Source: Penium margaritaceum (lineage: Eukaryota > Streptophyta > Zygnematophyceae > Desmidiales > Peniaceae). From it: a stretch of 64,000 bases of DNA. A program made the translations under genes and the position numbers. Positions 10,163 to 21,864 of this stretch are shown here, piece by piece (the stretch's first letter is position 1; each line of letters begins with the position of its first letter). The notes under the pieces were generated by a model. The model had not been told where the DNA came from. It saw only the letters and a program-made list of their open reading frames with translations, and made no database searches. The stretch spans positions 190,312 through 254,311 of the forward strand of contig SZWC01001510.1 of NCBI GenBank assembly GCA_023375785.1, read 5' to 3'.

Positions 10163-11509
10163 GTGTATGTGGACCTGGAGGAGAGGCTGGGGGGGGAATT
10201 CGACGGGCAGAAGAAGGACAATCTCGCCCGCCTCTCCAAACATTACGCCTGTGAGGGTGGCCGCCTCTGGCGCTTCATGTCGCGGGTCTTGTGGGTGCCT
10301 CCGCCCACCATGCAGAAGGCCGTGGTTGAACCCTACCACCGTCACCACCACTCCGACATTCAGGCACTCAAGGACCACCTGATCCCCATCCTGCACGTGC
10401 CGAATCTCGCGGCATTGGTCAAAGAGGTGGTGCAGCAATGCGCCCCTTACGAGCAGATCCGGAAAATCACACCGCGGGACATGCCGCTCTTCCAGCCCTT
10501 CCCCATCGGTGAACTCTTGGAGCGGGTAATCATCGACTTCCACGGGCCACGGGCTCATTGCACCCAAGGCAATAGGTACTGGTTCGCCATAGTAGATCAC
10601 TTCACAAAGTACCCGTGGGTCTGCGCAGTCCTCGACAAGTCCTCGGCCCAAGCTGTACGCTTCATTCTGGAGAAGATCTTCTACCGGTTTGGTGGATGTA
10701 GCGTGGTACATATCGACAACAACACTGAGATTATGGGGGCTTTCCGCGAGGAGCTTGCGGAGTTGGACACACGGCACATGCACTGAGGGTGGTACCGGTC
10801 CGAGTCCCAACGACAGGTGGAAAAGGATGTATGATATCCTTGAGCGAGTAGTGGCGACGGCGGAGAAAAACTGGACAAAAACCTTAAAAGTTTGGCGCAC
10901 TTCATCAACACCATGCCGAGCCGCGCAACATCATTCTCTCCGCATCTCCTGCTATTCGGAAACCCCCAGTGCGCAGCCCTGGACATGTTCTAGAAGCCGC
11001 AGCGGCTACCTCTAGACATAGAGGAAAAACAAGATGGATATTTGCAGGAGGAGCGAGAGGCTGCCAACGATCGGGAAGTGCAAGAGTGGTTCCGAGAACG
11101 CTGCCAGAGGACAAAGGCAGTACATGCATAAGCAAGGTTGAGAGGCTCTATCTTGGCTTGGCGCGAATGCGATGCTGCCAACCGGCAGCTAAACCACAGG
11201 CCAATCAAAGAAGAGAACCTGGTCTACCTCTGCCCCTTTCTAGGCGAGGGGCGTGAAGCTGGAGAAGTACGGGAAGTGTATCGTGTGGCCAGCGTGGATG
11301 CTAGACATGTCTGGTTGGAGGGAGAGGACGGATTGAGCAACGGCAGCTACCCGACAACTGAATTTGTGCTCCTACCTCTGGCTTGGCAGAGCCACATCCT
11401 TGGAACAGGCAGAGAACTACCCCGGCCCGCAAAACGCAAGGGCTCAAGAGGCTGGAAAGCGGAGGAGGTGTTGGAGTTGTGTGAGATACAGGTGTCAGAG
11501 CAGGAGTAG
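10163..11509 (+). pseudogene. DDE integrase of element X
   Basis: The reading starts with an LSKHYACEGGRLWRF block and an HHCC-like zinc-binding part (YHRHHHSD...CAPYEQ). It continues with LLERVIIDFHGP, which carries the first catalytic Asp, then YWFAIVDHFTKYPWVCAV, and then VVHIDNNTEIMGAF, which carries the second Asp in the usual 'D.GTEF' context. The downstream part (10800-11509) has the NTMPSRATSFSPHLLLFGN-like and basic tail features of a gypsy-type integrase C-terminus. It would insert cDNA into the genome. The copy is broken. Confidence 0.75.
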
Positions 11510-11663
11510 GAGTGGAGCCGGGAACCTCAGGTAGTTGAACCAGAGGAGGGCTTCGACGTGGAAGAAGTGTCCGCAGAAGAGGTGTAAACAAAGCGACTGT
11601 GGCGAGCAAAAGGACGCAGGGGCCTGCACAAAGAACAGTGAAAGTCAGCAAGAGTAGCCATAG

Positions 11664-12950
11664 ATGGCCACCAGAGAAGGGACCTTGACAGCACCTGCAA
11701 CAACTCCGCAGAGGAGTGCACCCATGAGCCCCCGCGAGCTGGCTTACTACATGGGCCCTTGTGTGTGGTGCGGGGACAACCTACCGGCGGAGCCACTCCT
11801 GAAAGACATATGTCGCGTTTGCGGCAATCCGGTCCATCAAGGGAACATGAAAAGCTGCATCAAATTGAACCGCACCTGCCTGAAGGGTATAAACCAGGCC
11901 GAGGAGGAAGAAGCGGAGAAGGAGGAAGAGGAAGACAAAGGAGCAGGCCTAGGCTTGGGAGGAGGGCAGGCGCGCAGAAAATGGGATCCAGAAGAGGAAG
12001 AGGAGAAATAAGAAGAGGAAGAGGAGAAAGAAGGACCGCGGCAAGGACCACGCACTCTCTCCGGGGCCACCATGAGACGGTGGCAGGAGGAAGGCCGGCT
12101 GGCGAATGAGTACCGGGCATGGAATTAGAAGGAGAACAAGACATGTGCCCAATGCAGGTATAGCTGGGGATTGACGGTGACAAAGTGCAAGGTCTGCCTC
12201 CGCAAAACATGTGAACAATGCCTGGAACAATCGCGGGATGAGGATGGAAGACGTAACGGACCCAAGGTATGTGCGAGATGCAGCCGAGACATGGAAAGGC
12301 AGCGCGGTGTCCGGAAACCGCCCCAAGTGAATGAAGAGGGAGAGGTGGAGTTGAAGGACAAAGAGGGGCAGGGTCCGACGGAGGAAGTGCTGTCCACCAC
12401 AAAGTATCCCACTTGTATGAAAATAGTACAAGAAGGCGAATGCTACACCAACTGCAGCAGAATCAACCATCAGGATTGCTTGGTCACAGGCAGCTTGCCA
12501 TGTGCAAAACACTGCCACGGGTGTGTAGGCGAAGCACTCATGGAAGAGGGCAGCGCATTTGTGTTTGACCAAGGCATCTTGGCTCCACTCTGCGAAGGAT
12601 GCAAGGCAGACCTGGAGGAGTTCGACAAAGCATGCGGAATGTGTAAGGAAATGTGTCATGTGCGGTGTGGAGGACGAGGGTAGGAGGGAATTTGGACCTG
12701 CAGCAGTTTCAAAACAAAGTCCTGGAAGGGCAAATGGAGGCACCCCAACCTGCCTTGCCGTTGTAGTAAGGATGAGTGCATGGGCCAACTCTACGGGCTG
12801 ATCAATCGATTCGAGCATTTTGGGCAGTTCACCTATGAAGCATGTGCTGCGGAGGTTGGGTGGAGTGAGGAAGGAAAGGTAGTCTACAGGTGTACAAGCT
12901 GCAAGAGATACGAGCGAATGCCACACTAATCGCCCTGCAAACGGTCCATG
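11664..12950 (+). pseudogene. Cys-rich multi-zinc-finger region downstream of integrase in element X
   Basis: Three readings on the plus strand are packed with Cys pairs. From 11664, Cys 33/36, 50/53, His 58, Cys 65 and 72 form a PHD/RING-like C4-H-C series and are followed by an acidic EEEEE tract. From 12171, Cys 6/9, 14/17 and 34/37 form one finger, Cys 82-118 a second and Cys 141/144, 155/158 and 162/166 a third. A further CxxC series follows to about 12950. It resembles treble-clef zinc fingers (PHD, RING or FYVE class), but I cannot assign a family. It sits directly downstream of the integrase on the same strand, so it may be an accessory product of the element. It could also be captured host sequence. 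It is broken. Confidence 0.55.
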
Positions 12951-13124
12951 GGTGAAGAAGCACCTACAATCGAGGCACGGTGCAAAAGCTACAGACTCTT
13001 TGTCCATAGCGGATGCACAGCAAAGTATCAGCGAGAGGGAGGGGATGTGGAGAAACACTGCCAACCATGCCAGGAGCGGAACCGCCCTAGATCTCTTGAA
13101 AATTTCATAACCCTGTCCCGCTGA

Positions 13125-13145
13125 AAGACTCTGTGACAGAGTCTT
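13125..13145. repeat. Short perfect hairpin
   Basis: AGACTCTG (13126-13133) and CAGAGTCT (13137-13144) pair perfectly around a 3-base loop, with one further A-T pair outside. It lies just after the end of the Cys-rich region of element X. It may be part of the element's 3' end or chance. Confidence 0.4.
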
Positions 13146-14389
13146 GCAAAAAAGGGGGTTGAGGGCATTAGTGTCACGCAGGTTTTTGCCGCTGATCCGC
13201 GAAAAGGTGAGTCCGCGGAGCAAGGGAAATGACCAATTCTGGGATGCGCAGAAGGCATGTTGACTCCCGCGGCAAGAGCGGTCGAGCATGGGGTCGCGCA
13301 AAATCCTGTGGCAGTGGAGATGGGATGACTCGCAGGATGCTGTCGCAGGTTGACATTGTCATGTACGGCAACTTCCCTACGGCTATCTCAAGCGCTTGAT
13401 GCGGAAGCTGTGAAAGGGTCAGAAAAAGCAGTAGCGAGATCCGCGGCGAGAAAGGGACAAGTGGGGACCGCAAGAGAAAGCACAATCACAATGTCAATCA
13501 GACAAAACAACGGAGGCACGCGGCAGCCAGGGGAGCAACCACCAATCAGCAGTAAGGGTGGTAGCATCAATCAAGGAGAAACATCTGAAGGACGCACCGC
13601 GGAAGAATGAAAATTCAAGGAATAACACGAGGTCCGTGCGCACGAGCCGTGGATGTAGGAGAAGATACCTAATGGGAGACAGAAGAGTTTTCCCTTGTGT
13701 GATTGCGGACAAGACCCACGGTGTATAGACACACTGCAAGGAGTCAAATTGGGAAAATAGAGGATAATGTGTGAGGAATGAGACCCACGAATTGTAGACG
13801 CCTCGTGCACAATCCTGAATAGATAAGGCCTATGTAGTGGTAACTGAAGTGTGCTTGCAATCTTCCAGGCTCGCACTCTCAATTGATAATTGATCAAGAT
13901 TCCGCTATCTATGTACCCTGCTCCAAGTTCTGAAAGAGATTCATCCGCTCTCATTTGTACCTCCAGCGTTCCGCTCCCTGCCTCCCATTGCCCCTTGAAT
14001 GTCCTGTCCGCAATCACCAGAACTGAGTGTGTCCAGAGCCAAGCTCATGGTGAGGTGAAGTGCCGGCGTTGCCCTTGCTTGCAAATGGCTGCAGAACGGG
14101 GTTCCGCGAGGAGGATCTGGAAGCCACGAGGTGGCCGGCTCGCGCGATGCAAGAAGTGGACCACAGAGTGTCACTCATCAGTAAGGTTCTCGCACATAGG
14201 TCCGTCCTGAGTGCCATAGAGTTTGTAGAGCAGTAGTGCCTTAATGGAGCACGCGAAGAGGAATCTTGGTGCAGATCATCTACACTAGAGGATCGGCATC
14301 TGCGGACAGTGCAGAACAATAGGGAGTTTCGGACACGAGAAGCGCGGAGCGAGGCAAACGCGGAATAATCTTGCAATATGGTAAAATTT
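13146..14389. other. Unassigned stretch with no recognised gene
   Basis: No convincing coding region, LTR or repeat was recognised here. Short open frames exist on both strands but none carries a known motif. It may contain the 3' end of element X. Copia T1 homology begins near 14390-14400. Confidence 0.5.
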
Positions 14390-14399
14390 GGGGCATCAG

Positions 14400-16035
14400 A
14401 GGTACTTTTTTCCTACTCAGGACACTCTGATATTGCAACTTGAGAATCTAGTACCTTTTTTTATATTTCTCCCATCAAGTCTTGACCCTTGACCTCTTGT
14501 CTTTTTCTTTTCACAGGCTAGGGCATGGAGCTGTCATCCATGGTCACCTACACATAGACGGTCCATGACTCTAGGAACTTTCAAAATTCATATCTCTGAA
14601 TGCAACCATTGGATTGGCCTGAAACTTGGACAGTAAACAATTTGCCACCTGATATTTCCAGTAAACACATCAGATTGATAATTGGAGAAGGCATCTGGTA
14701 GTTTCCTCTATAAAAAAAAATTGCATCCCATCACATCACAATGCTTTCTCTGGAGCAGGGGAGCGCGCGAAGGAGGTGCTGGGACTAGTCCACACAGACT
14801 TGTGTGGCCTAAACAGACCGAGAGATTTGGAGGCTCTAGGTAATTTCTAACCTTCATTGATGATCTTAGCCATTACACTACTATGTACTTCCTTTCCTCC
14901 AAGGAACACCGCTTTGACAGGTTCAAGGAGTTCAAGGCCATGGTGGAGAGCCAGACGTGCAAGAAAATCAAGGCGTTGCACAGCTACCATAGTGGCAAAT
15001 AGCTAAGCAAAGACTTCCAGGATTACCCTGTAGCAGCTCGCATCATGGCGCAGTGCACGGCGCCATACTCGCCACAGCATAACTGTGTAGCAAAATGTGC
15101 CAACCGCCCCATCGTTGAGTCGGAACACTCCATGCTTAACGCGGCTTGGCTCACTTACCATTATGGTCCAAAGAAGTGAGCACTTTGGTCTACGCAGTGC
15201 ACCACAATATCCCTCATTGCTTCAGTCCAAAAGTCGTAAGTGAGCCGAGCCGCGTAAAGCATGGAGCGCGCCGACACAACGATGGGACGGTTGAAGCTTT
15301 CTGCTACGCTGTTCTCCTACGGCGAGTATGGTGTGGTGCGCTGCGTCTTGTTGTCAGCTACTGCGAGGTAAACCCGGAAGTCTTTGCTCAGGTGTTTGCC
15401 ACTGCGGTAGATGCATAATGCCTTGATTTTCTTGCCCGTCTGGTTCTCCACTATTGCCTTGAACTCCTTAAACCTGTGAAAGCAGTGGTCCTTGGGGGAA
15501 AGGAAGTACACAGTAGTGTAACGGCAAAGATCATCAATGAACGTTAGAAAAAATCTAGAGCCTCCAAAATCTCTGGGTCTGCATCAGGCCACACAGGTCT
15601 GTGTGCACCAGCTCCAGCACCTCCTTCCCCTACTCCCCTACTCCAGAGAACGCCTCACGATGCGATGCCATGCGATGTTTTCCAGAGGAAACTACTAGAT
15701 GCCTTCTCCGATCGTTAATCCCACTTCTCCATTGGTAAGATTAGGTGGCAAAATGTCTGCAGTCCACGTTTTAGGCCGATCCAACGATTGGATTGAAAGA
15801 TATGAGTTTTTGAAATTTCCGAGATCATGGACGGTTGATGTCTAAGTGACCATGCGTGACAGCTCCATGCCTTAGTCTGTGAAAAGAAAAGTGGAAGAGG
15901 TCCACGGTCAAGACCTGATGGGAGAAACATCAAAAAAAGGTCGTAGATTATTGGGTTGGCTTGTAGGAGTGTGCTGACTAGGAAAACGATGCCTCTCCTT
16001 ACTTCTTTGGTGAAGTGAGATCCTTGTGTGCTAGC
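14400..16035. repeat. Palindrome: LTR and integrase in inverted copies
   Basis: The left arm (about 14400-15180) reads LTR on the minus strand and then integrase on the plus strand. The right arm (about 15225-16035) reads the mirror image, integrase on the minus strand and then LTR on the plus strand. Both arms join LTR to integrase at the same unusual place, so the mirror copy formed after that join existed. The centre is about 40 bp near 15200. Integrase landmarks such as FKEFKAMVE are visible in both arms. The arms are about 0.8 kb and differ at many sites. Confidence 0.75.
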
Positions 16036-16372
16036 CATAGACACATGGTGATTCTCCATGGGATTGTGGGTTATGTGACCAGTAGGAGTGAGCCATGAGG
16101 GCATTGTCTAGCTCTCTAGGTCATGTGTGACTAGTCAACCTCATTGCTTGGCCGATTTCCTCTCTTGTGTCACATGGTAGACTCTAGTGTGTGCGGCTTA
16201 GCCTCCATGGCTAAGTTGTGTGACTTCTTAGAGGGCTAACTTGCCCAAGCTCTAGCTCTATATGTACTTCATCATATTGAGTGGTTCAACAACCATTCTT
16301 CAGCTTAAGTGATGCCCTTTTAGTCCAACATGCTCGGTTCTCCAAGGCTAACTCTCTCCTCCAGTTCCAACA
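15665..16372 (+). repeat. T1 LTR ending at primer-binding site
   Basis: It aligns along its length with the LTRs at 21865-22595 and 24053-24777 and with the reverse complement of 33889-34669. It ends in TTCCAACA at 16372. A TATA-like TATATGTA lies about 110 bp from the end, as in the other T1 LTRs. Its extreme 5' end is missing at the palindrome junction. Confidence 0.75.
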
Positions 16373-16374
16373 CT

Positions 16375-16386
16375 TGGTATCAGAGC
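16375..16386 (+). other. Primer-binding site, initiator tRNA-Met type
   Basis: TGGTATCAGAGC two bases after the LTR end is the exact plant-type primer-binding site complementary to the 3' end of initiator tRNA-Met. It confirms the LTR boundary and the plus orientation of family T1. Confidence 0.85.
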
Positions 16387-16989
16387 ATCGTCGGCAGTCT
16401 CATGTACCTGATGGTGGCAACGAGGCCAGACTTTGCACAGGCTGTGAGCGTTGTGAGCCACCACATGGCAAACCTTGGACCTGAGCACCACAAGGCGGTG
16501 AAATGGATCTTCAACTACCTTGCTAGAACCATCAACATTGGCATGACGTACAACGGAAACAACAATAGCATAATTGGCTACATTGACGCAGATTGGGCTT
16601 CAAACCCTCAGGACCGCAAGTCCATCTCTGGACATGTGTTCCTCATTAATGGCGGGGCCATCAGCTGGTGCAGCAAGCAGGAAGTGGTTGTGGCCACCTC
16701 AAGCACAGAAGTTGATTACGTGTCTCTAGACTTTCGAGCAAAAGAAGCGCTTTGACTTCAGGGTCTCATGGCAGAGATGAGTGGGAGTGTAGCAATTCCT
16801 ATTCGTGTGCGCGTTAACAACCAGAGCGCAATCGCACTCGCCAAGAACCCCAAGCAACATGCTCGTACCAAACACATCAACATTGCCTATTATTTCATCA
16901 GACACATGGTGTAGAAAAATGCTATCAAGCTAGAGTTTACTCCAAGCAGAAAGCACATCGCTGATTTTTGCACAAAGCTAGTGACCTGT
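16387..16989 (+). pseudogene. RNase H remnant of T1
   Basis: The reading carries the copia RT-RNase H link GSLMYLMVATRPDFAQ, IGYIDADWAS with the RNase H Asp, and the TSSTE-type 'A.S..EAEY' block, then TKHINIAYYFIRH. It is the 3' portion of pol only, placed straight after an LTR and primer-binding site. It is a fossil. Confidence 0.75.
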
Positions 16990-18448
16990 GAGAACGGCAC
17001 TTCTGCATGACGCAAGGTAATCAAGTGAAAGTGGGTGTTCCAGAAGAAGAGGGCCGCAGATGGAAACCTTGAAAACTACAAAGCAAGGCTCATCCCCAAG
17101 GGCTACTCGTAGTAGGAGGGCATTGACAACACCCAAACCTTTGCTCATGTCGCAAAGTTTGACTCTATGCGCATGCTCCTCTCTTATGCAGTAGCTGAGG
17201 ACTTCAAGATCCACCACATAGATGTCAAGACGGCATTATTGAACGGTGACTTGGAGGGGGAGATCTACATGGAGCAGCCAAAGGGATTCGTCGTGGATAG
17301 CCAAGAGCACCTAGGTTGTAAGGTGTAGAAGTCACTGTATGGCCTCAAGCAAGCGTCGCGTGCTTGGAACAAAGAGTTGGATGTAGCGCTACAGTACATG
17401 CGGTTTGAGCGTTGCGAGTGTGACTAGACTTCTATCACTCATAGGGTGGTCATGAGGTGCTCATCATCATTTACTATGTGGATGACATGCTCCTCCCTTC
17501 CAACAGCATCTCTTCACTACAGGAGTTGAACGTAGCGATGCAAGAGCACTTCTTGATGTCAGATGTCAGGGAAGCCTCATACTCATTCGATATCCAGATC
17601 ACACGTGATCGCAAAGTACGTACCCTCTCGTTGCAGCAGAGCCGCTACATCAACAATGTTCTCTAGCGGTTCGGTATGGCAGAGGAAAAACCCATCGGCA
17701 CTCCGCTTGAGATGCGGCAGTACCTCATGAGCTTCAATGGAGAAGGAGATGCAGCTAAGCGGCAGAAGTACAAGAGTGCTGTCAGCAGTCTCATGTATCT
17801 CATGGTGGCAACCAAACCCAATCTCGCACAGGCTATGAGTGCTGTGAGCCAGCACATAGCGAGCCCCAAACCCGAGCACCCGAAGGCGGTGAAGCGGATC
17901 TTCCGCTACCTTGCTAGAACCATTATCATCCGCATCACCTACAACGGCAATGACAATAACATCATCGGCTATACGGATACGGATTTGGCTTCAAACCCTG
18001 AGGACCACAAGTCCATCTCTAGCCATGTGTTCCTCATGAATGGCGGTTCCATCAGCTGGTGCAGCGAGCGATAGGTGGTTGTGGCCAACTCAAGCATAAA
18101 AGCTCTGTATGTGTCTCTGAGCTTTGAAGCAAAGGAAGCAGTTTGGCTTCAGCCTCTCATGGCAGAGATGAGTCAGAGTGTAGCAATTCTTGTTTGTGTC
18201 CGTGTCGACAACCAGAGCGCAATCCCACTCACCAAGAACCCCAAACACCATGCTTGTACCAAACACATCAACATTACCTATCACTTCATCAGACACATGG
18301 TGTAGGAGGGTGCTAGCAAGCTAGAGTTTACTCCAACCTGCAAGCAGGTCGCTGATTTTTGCACCAAGAAAGTGATTTGTGAGAAGCAGCAAATCTGCAT
18401 GAAGGCATGTGGACTGCGCCCACTCTGACTACGGCAAAGTGGGAGGTT
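16990..18448 (+). pseudogene. T1 tandem module 1: RT and RNase H
   Basis: The first of three head-to-tail modules. RT starts at the RKVIKWKWVF-like block, continues with HHIDVKTALLNGDLE and YGLKQASRAWN, has the YVDDMLL catalytic box (near 17470), and passes into RNase H with NPEDHKSISSHVFLMNGG. It ends at a purine tract AAAGTGGGAGG (18438-18448). It shares strong similarity with modules 2 and 3. It is a fossil. Confidence 0.75.
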
Positions 18449-20163
18449 GATGGGGAAGGAGCCATCCGGCTCAGTTTCTAATGCTCCAGCACCATGTCGT
18501 AGGTACCCTCTCAGGGTGCGCTACAAGCCTGGTGAACGCGGGAATTTCCGGATGCTTCAAAAACAAGACCAGATGAAAGTTCCAGTTGGAGCAGATTCAG
18601 ATGAGCCAACGTCCTACGATAAGTCCATGGCAGCACAAGATGTAGTAAACTGGGTGCAAGGTGTGCAACAAGAGATACAATCGCAGCTCGGCAACGGCAC
18701 GTGGGAGCTGACTGAGCGTCCACCTAGACGCAAGGTTATCAAGCACAAGTGGATGTTCAAGAAGAACAGGGGTGAAGATGGCAACCTCAAAAAGTATAGG
18801 GTGAGGCTCATTGCCAAGGGCTACTCGCAGTAGGAGGGCATTGACTACAATGAAATCTTTCCTCTTGTTGCAAAATTTGCCTCTGTGCACACGCTCCTCT
18901 CCTATGCAACAGCTGAGGACTTTGACATCCACCACACGGATGTCAAGACAACATTCTTGAACGGTGACTTGGAGGAGGAGATCTACAAGGAGCAACTAGA
19001 GGGATTCGTCATGGATGGCTAGGAGCACCTAGTTTGTAAGATGCATAAATCATTGTATCGCCTCAAGCAAGCGTCGCGTGCTTGGAACCAAAAGTTAGAT
19101 GAGACGCTCCATTCCATATGGTTTGAGCTCAGCAAGTGTGACTATAGTGTCTATCGCTGGCAGGATGGTCATGAGGTATTTATCATCATTGTCTATGTGG
19201 ATGACATGCTCCTCCTTTCCAACAACATCTTTGCACTACAGGACTTCAAGGAGGCAATGCAACAGCGCTTCAAGATGTCAGATCCTGGGGAAGCCTCATA
19301 CTTCCTCGGTTTCAAGATCACACGTGATTGCAAAGTACATACTCTCTCGTGGTAGCAGAGCCGCTACATCAAGGATGTTTTGCAGTGGTTCGGCATGGCA
19401 AAGGCAAAACCCATCGGCAGGCCGCTTGAGACGCGGCAGTACCTCGTGAGCTTCAGTGGAGAAGCAGATGCAGCTGAGCGGCAAAAGTACGAGAACGTCG
19501 TGAGAAATCTCATGTACCTGATGGTTGCAACCAGGCCGGACCTCGCACAAGCTGGGAGTGCTATAAGCCAGCACATGGCCAGCTGCGGACCTGAGCACCA
19601 GAAGGCAGTGCAGCGGATCTTCGGCTACCTTGCTGGCACTATCAACATCGACATCACCTACAACGGCAATGACAGTAACATCATCGGCTACATAGATGCA
19701 GATTGGACTTCAAACCCTGAAGACCACAAGTCCATCTCTAAACATGTGTTCCTCATGAATGGCGGGACCATCTGCAAGTGCATCAAGCGGCAAGTGGTTG
19801 TGGCCATCTCCAACATAGAAGCTGAGTATTTGTCTCTCAGCTTTGGAGCAAAGGAAGCAGTTTGGCTTCAGCGTCTCATGGCGGAGATGAGAAGGGGTGC
19901 ATCAGTTACTGTTCGTGTGCATGTAAACAACCAGAGCGTAATCGCACTTGCTAGGAACCTTGAGCACCATGCTCGTACCAAACACATCAACATTGCGTAT
20001 CACTTCATCAGACACATCGTGTAGGAAGGTGCTATTTTGCTAATGTTTACTCCAACCAGCAGGCAGGTTGCTCATTTCTACACCAAGACAGTGACCCATG
20101 AGGAGCAGCGGTTCTACATGAAAGCATGTCGACTCAGCCCATTGTGACTGTAGTAAAGTGGGA
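18449..20163 (+). pseudogene. T1 tandem module 2: LTR start, RT and RNase H
   Basis: The module opens with a few dozen bases of LTR start (GGAAGGAGCCATCCGG) joined to the RYPLRVRYKPGE region that precedes RT. It then repeats RT (YVDDMLLLSNN near 19195) and RNase H (IIGYIDADWTSNPEDHKSIS) and ends at a purine tract near 20163. The identical layout in module 3 shows tandem duplication of a unit of about 1.7 kb. It is a fossil. Confidence 0.75.
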
Positions 20164-21864
20164 AATTGTTGGAAAAGGAGCCATCCACCTCAGTTTCCAA
20201 CGCTCCAACACCAAGTCATAAGTACCCTCTCGGGATTAGCTATAAGCCTGGTGAGCGCGAACATTTCTGGATGCTCCAAAAACCAGACTAGATGTATGTT
20301 GCAGTTGTAGCAAATTCAGATGAGCCAACGTCCTACAAGGAGGCCATGGCTACACCAAATGTAGTAGATAGGGCGCAAGATGTGCAGCAGGAGATACATT
20401 CACAGTCTGACAACGGCACGTGGGAGCTGATTGAGCGTCCACGTGGACGCAAGGTAATCAAGTGGAAGTGGGTATTGAAGAAAAAGAGGGACATAGATGG
20501 CAACCTGGAAACGTACAAAGCGAGGCTTGTCGCCAATGGCTACTCGCAGCAGGAAGGCATCGTTTTCATTGAAACCTTTGCTCCTATTGCAAAACTTGCC
20601 TCTGTGCGCACGCTCCTCCCTGCAGCAACTGAGGACTTTGAGATCCACCACAAGGATATCAAGACGGCATTCTTGAACGGTGACTTGGAGGAGGAGATCT
20701 ACAAGGAGTAGCCAGATGGATTCGTCATGGCTGGCCAGGAGCGCCAGGTTTGTAAGCTATAGAAGTCATTCTATGGCCTCAAGTAAGCGTCAAAAGTTGG
20801 ACGCTCAATCCCATACACTACGCTTCAGTGTATGGGGTTTGAGTGTGACTATAGCGTCTATCGCTGGTAGGATGGTCATGAGGTGCTCATCATCATTGCC
20901 TATGTGGATGACATGCTCATCCTTTCCAACAGCAACTCTGCACTACGGGAGTTCAACGAGGAAATCCAAGAGCGCTTCCAAATGTCAGATCTATGGGGAG
21001 CCTCATACTTCCTTGATAGGAAGATCACACGTGATCGTAAAGTACATATCCTCTCGTTGCAGTAGAGCCGCTACATCAAGGATTTTTTGCAGCGGTTCGG
21101 CATGGCAGAGGCAAAATCCATTGGCGTGCCGCTTTCGACGCGAAAGCACCTCATGAGCTTCAATGGAGAAGCAGATGTAGCTAAGAGATAGAAGTACCAA
21201 AGCGTCGTCGGCAGTCTCATGAACCTGATGGTGGCAACCAGGCCGGACCTCCCACAGGCTATGAGCGTTGTGAGCCACCACATGGCGACCTCGGATGTGA
21301 GCACCAGAGGCCGTGAAGCGGCTTTTCCGCCACCATGCTCGAACCATCATTATTAGCATCACCTACAATAGCAATGACAATAACATCATTGCCTACACAC
21401 ACGCAAATTGGGCCTCACATTGTTAGGATCGAAAGCCCATTTCAGAACATGTCTTCTCATGAATAGCAGGGCCATCGGATGGTGCAGCAAGCGGCAGGTG
21501 GTTGTGGCTACCTTAAGCACAAAAGCTGACTCTCTAAGCTTTGGAGGAAAGGAAGCAGTTTGGCTTTAGAGTCTCATGGGAGAGATGAGTGGGAGTGTAG
21601 CAGTTCCTATTTGTGTCTGCGTCAACAACCGGAGCCCAATCACACTCGCCAAGAACCGCGAGGACCATGCTCGCACCAAATACATCGACATCGCCCATCA
21701 CTTCATCAGACACATGGTGCAAGAAGGTGCTATGAAGCTAGAGTTTAGTCCAACCAGCAAACACATCGCTCATTTCTGCACGAAGCCAGTGACCCGTGAG
21801 AAGAAGCCATTCTGCATGAAGGCATGTGGACTCACCCCACTCTGACTACAGCAAGGTGGGAGAT
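20164..21864 (+). pseudogene. T1 tandem module 3: LTR start, RT and RNase H
   Basis: The same arrangement as module 2: an LTR start TGTTGGAAAAGGAGCC, the pre-RT region, RT with FIETFAPIAKLASVRTLL and YVDDMLI, and an RNase H part. It ends at GCAAGGTGGGAGAT, directly before the T1 3' LTR. It is a fossil, somewhat more worn in the RNase H part. Confidence 0.75.

Larger units (their letters stand above)
6619..13150 (+). mobile_element. Element X: protease, coiled coil, integrase, Cys-rich region; no RT seen
   Basis: This plus-strand stretch carries, in order, a gypsy-type retropepsin, a long Ala/Glu-rich charged region, a DDE integrase with a C-terminal extension, and a Cys-rich region with repeated CxxC pairs. 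It is distinct from the neighbouring copia families. I looked for the YxDD box and other RT blocks between 7500 and 10160 and downstream to 13150, on both strands, and saw none. LTRs and target duplications were not recognised, so both ends are approximate. It could be an LTR-type element that lost RT, a composite of two elements, or a little-known lineage. It is broken, with about twenty or more interruptions, and old. Confidence 0.6.

Noticed and set aside
9908-10900. Open minus-strand frame of 330 codons
   Set aside because: It is antisense to the clear integrase blocks on the plus strand (VIIDFHGP, VVHIDNNTE) and has no motif of its own.
13125-13145. Rho-independent terminator
   Set aside because: The hairpin is short, is followed by A and G runs rather than T on either strand, and the genome is eukaryotic.
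11949-13301. Open minus-strand frame of 450 codons
   Set aside because: It lies opposite the Cys-rich region of element X. It is rich in Leu, Phe, Ser and Cys with no domain motif, and the plus strand shows organised CxxC pairs, so I take it as an antisense shadow of GC-rich sequence.
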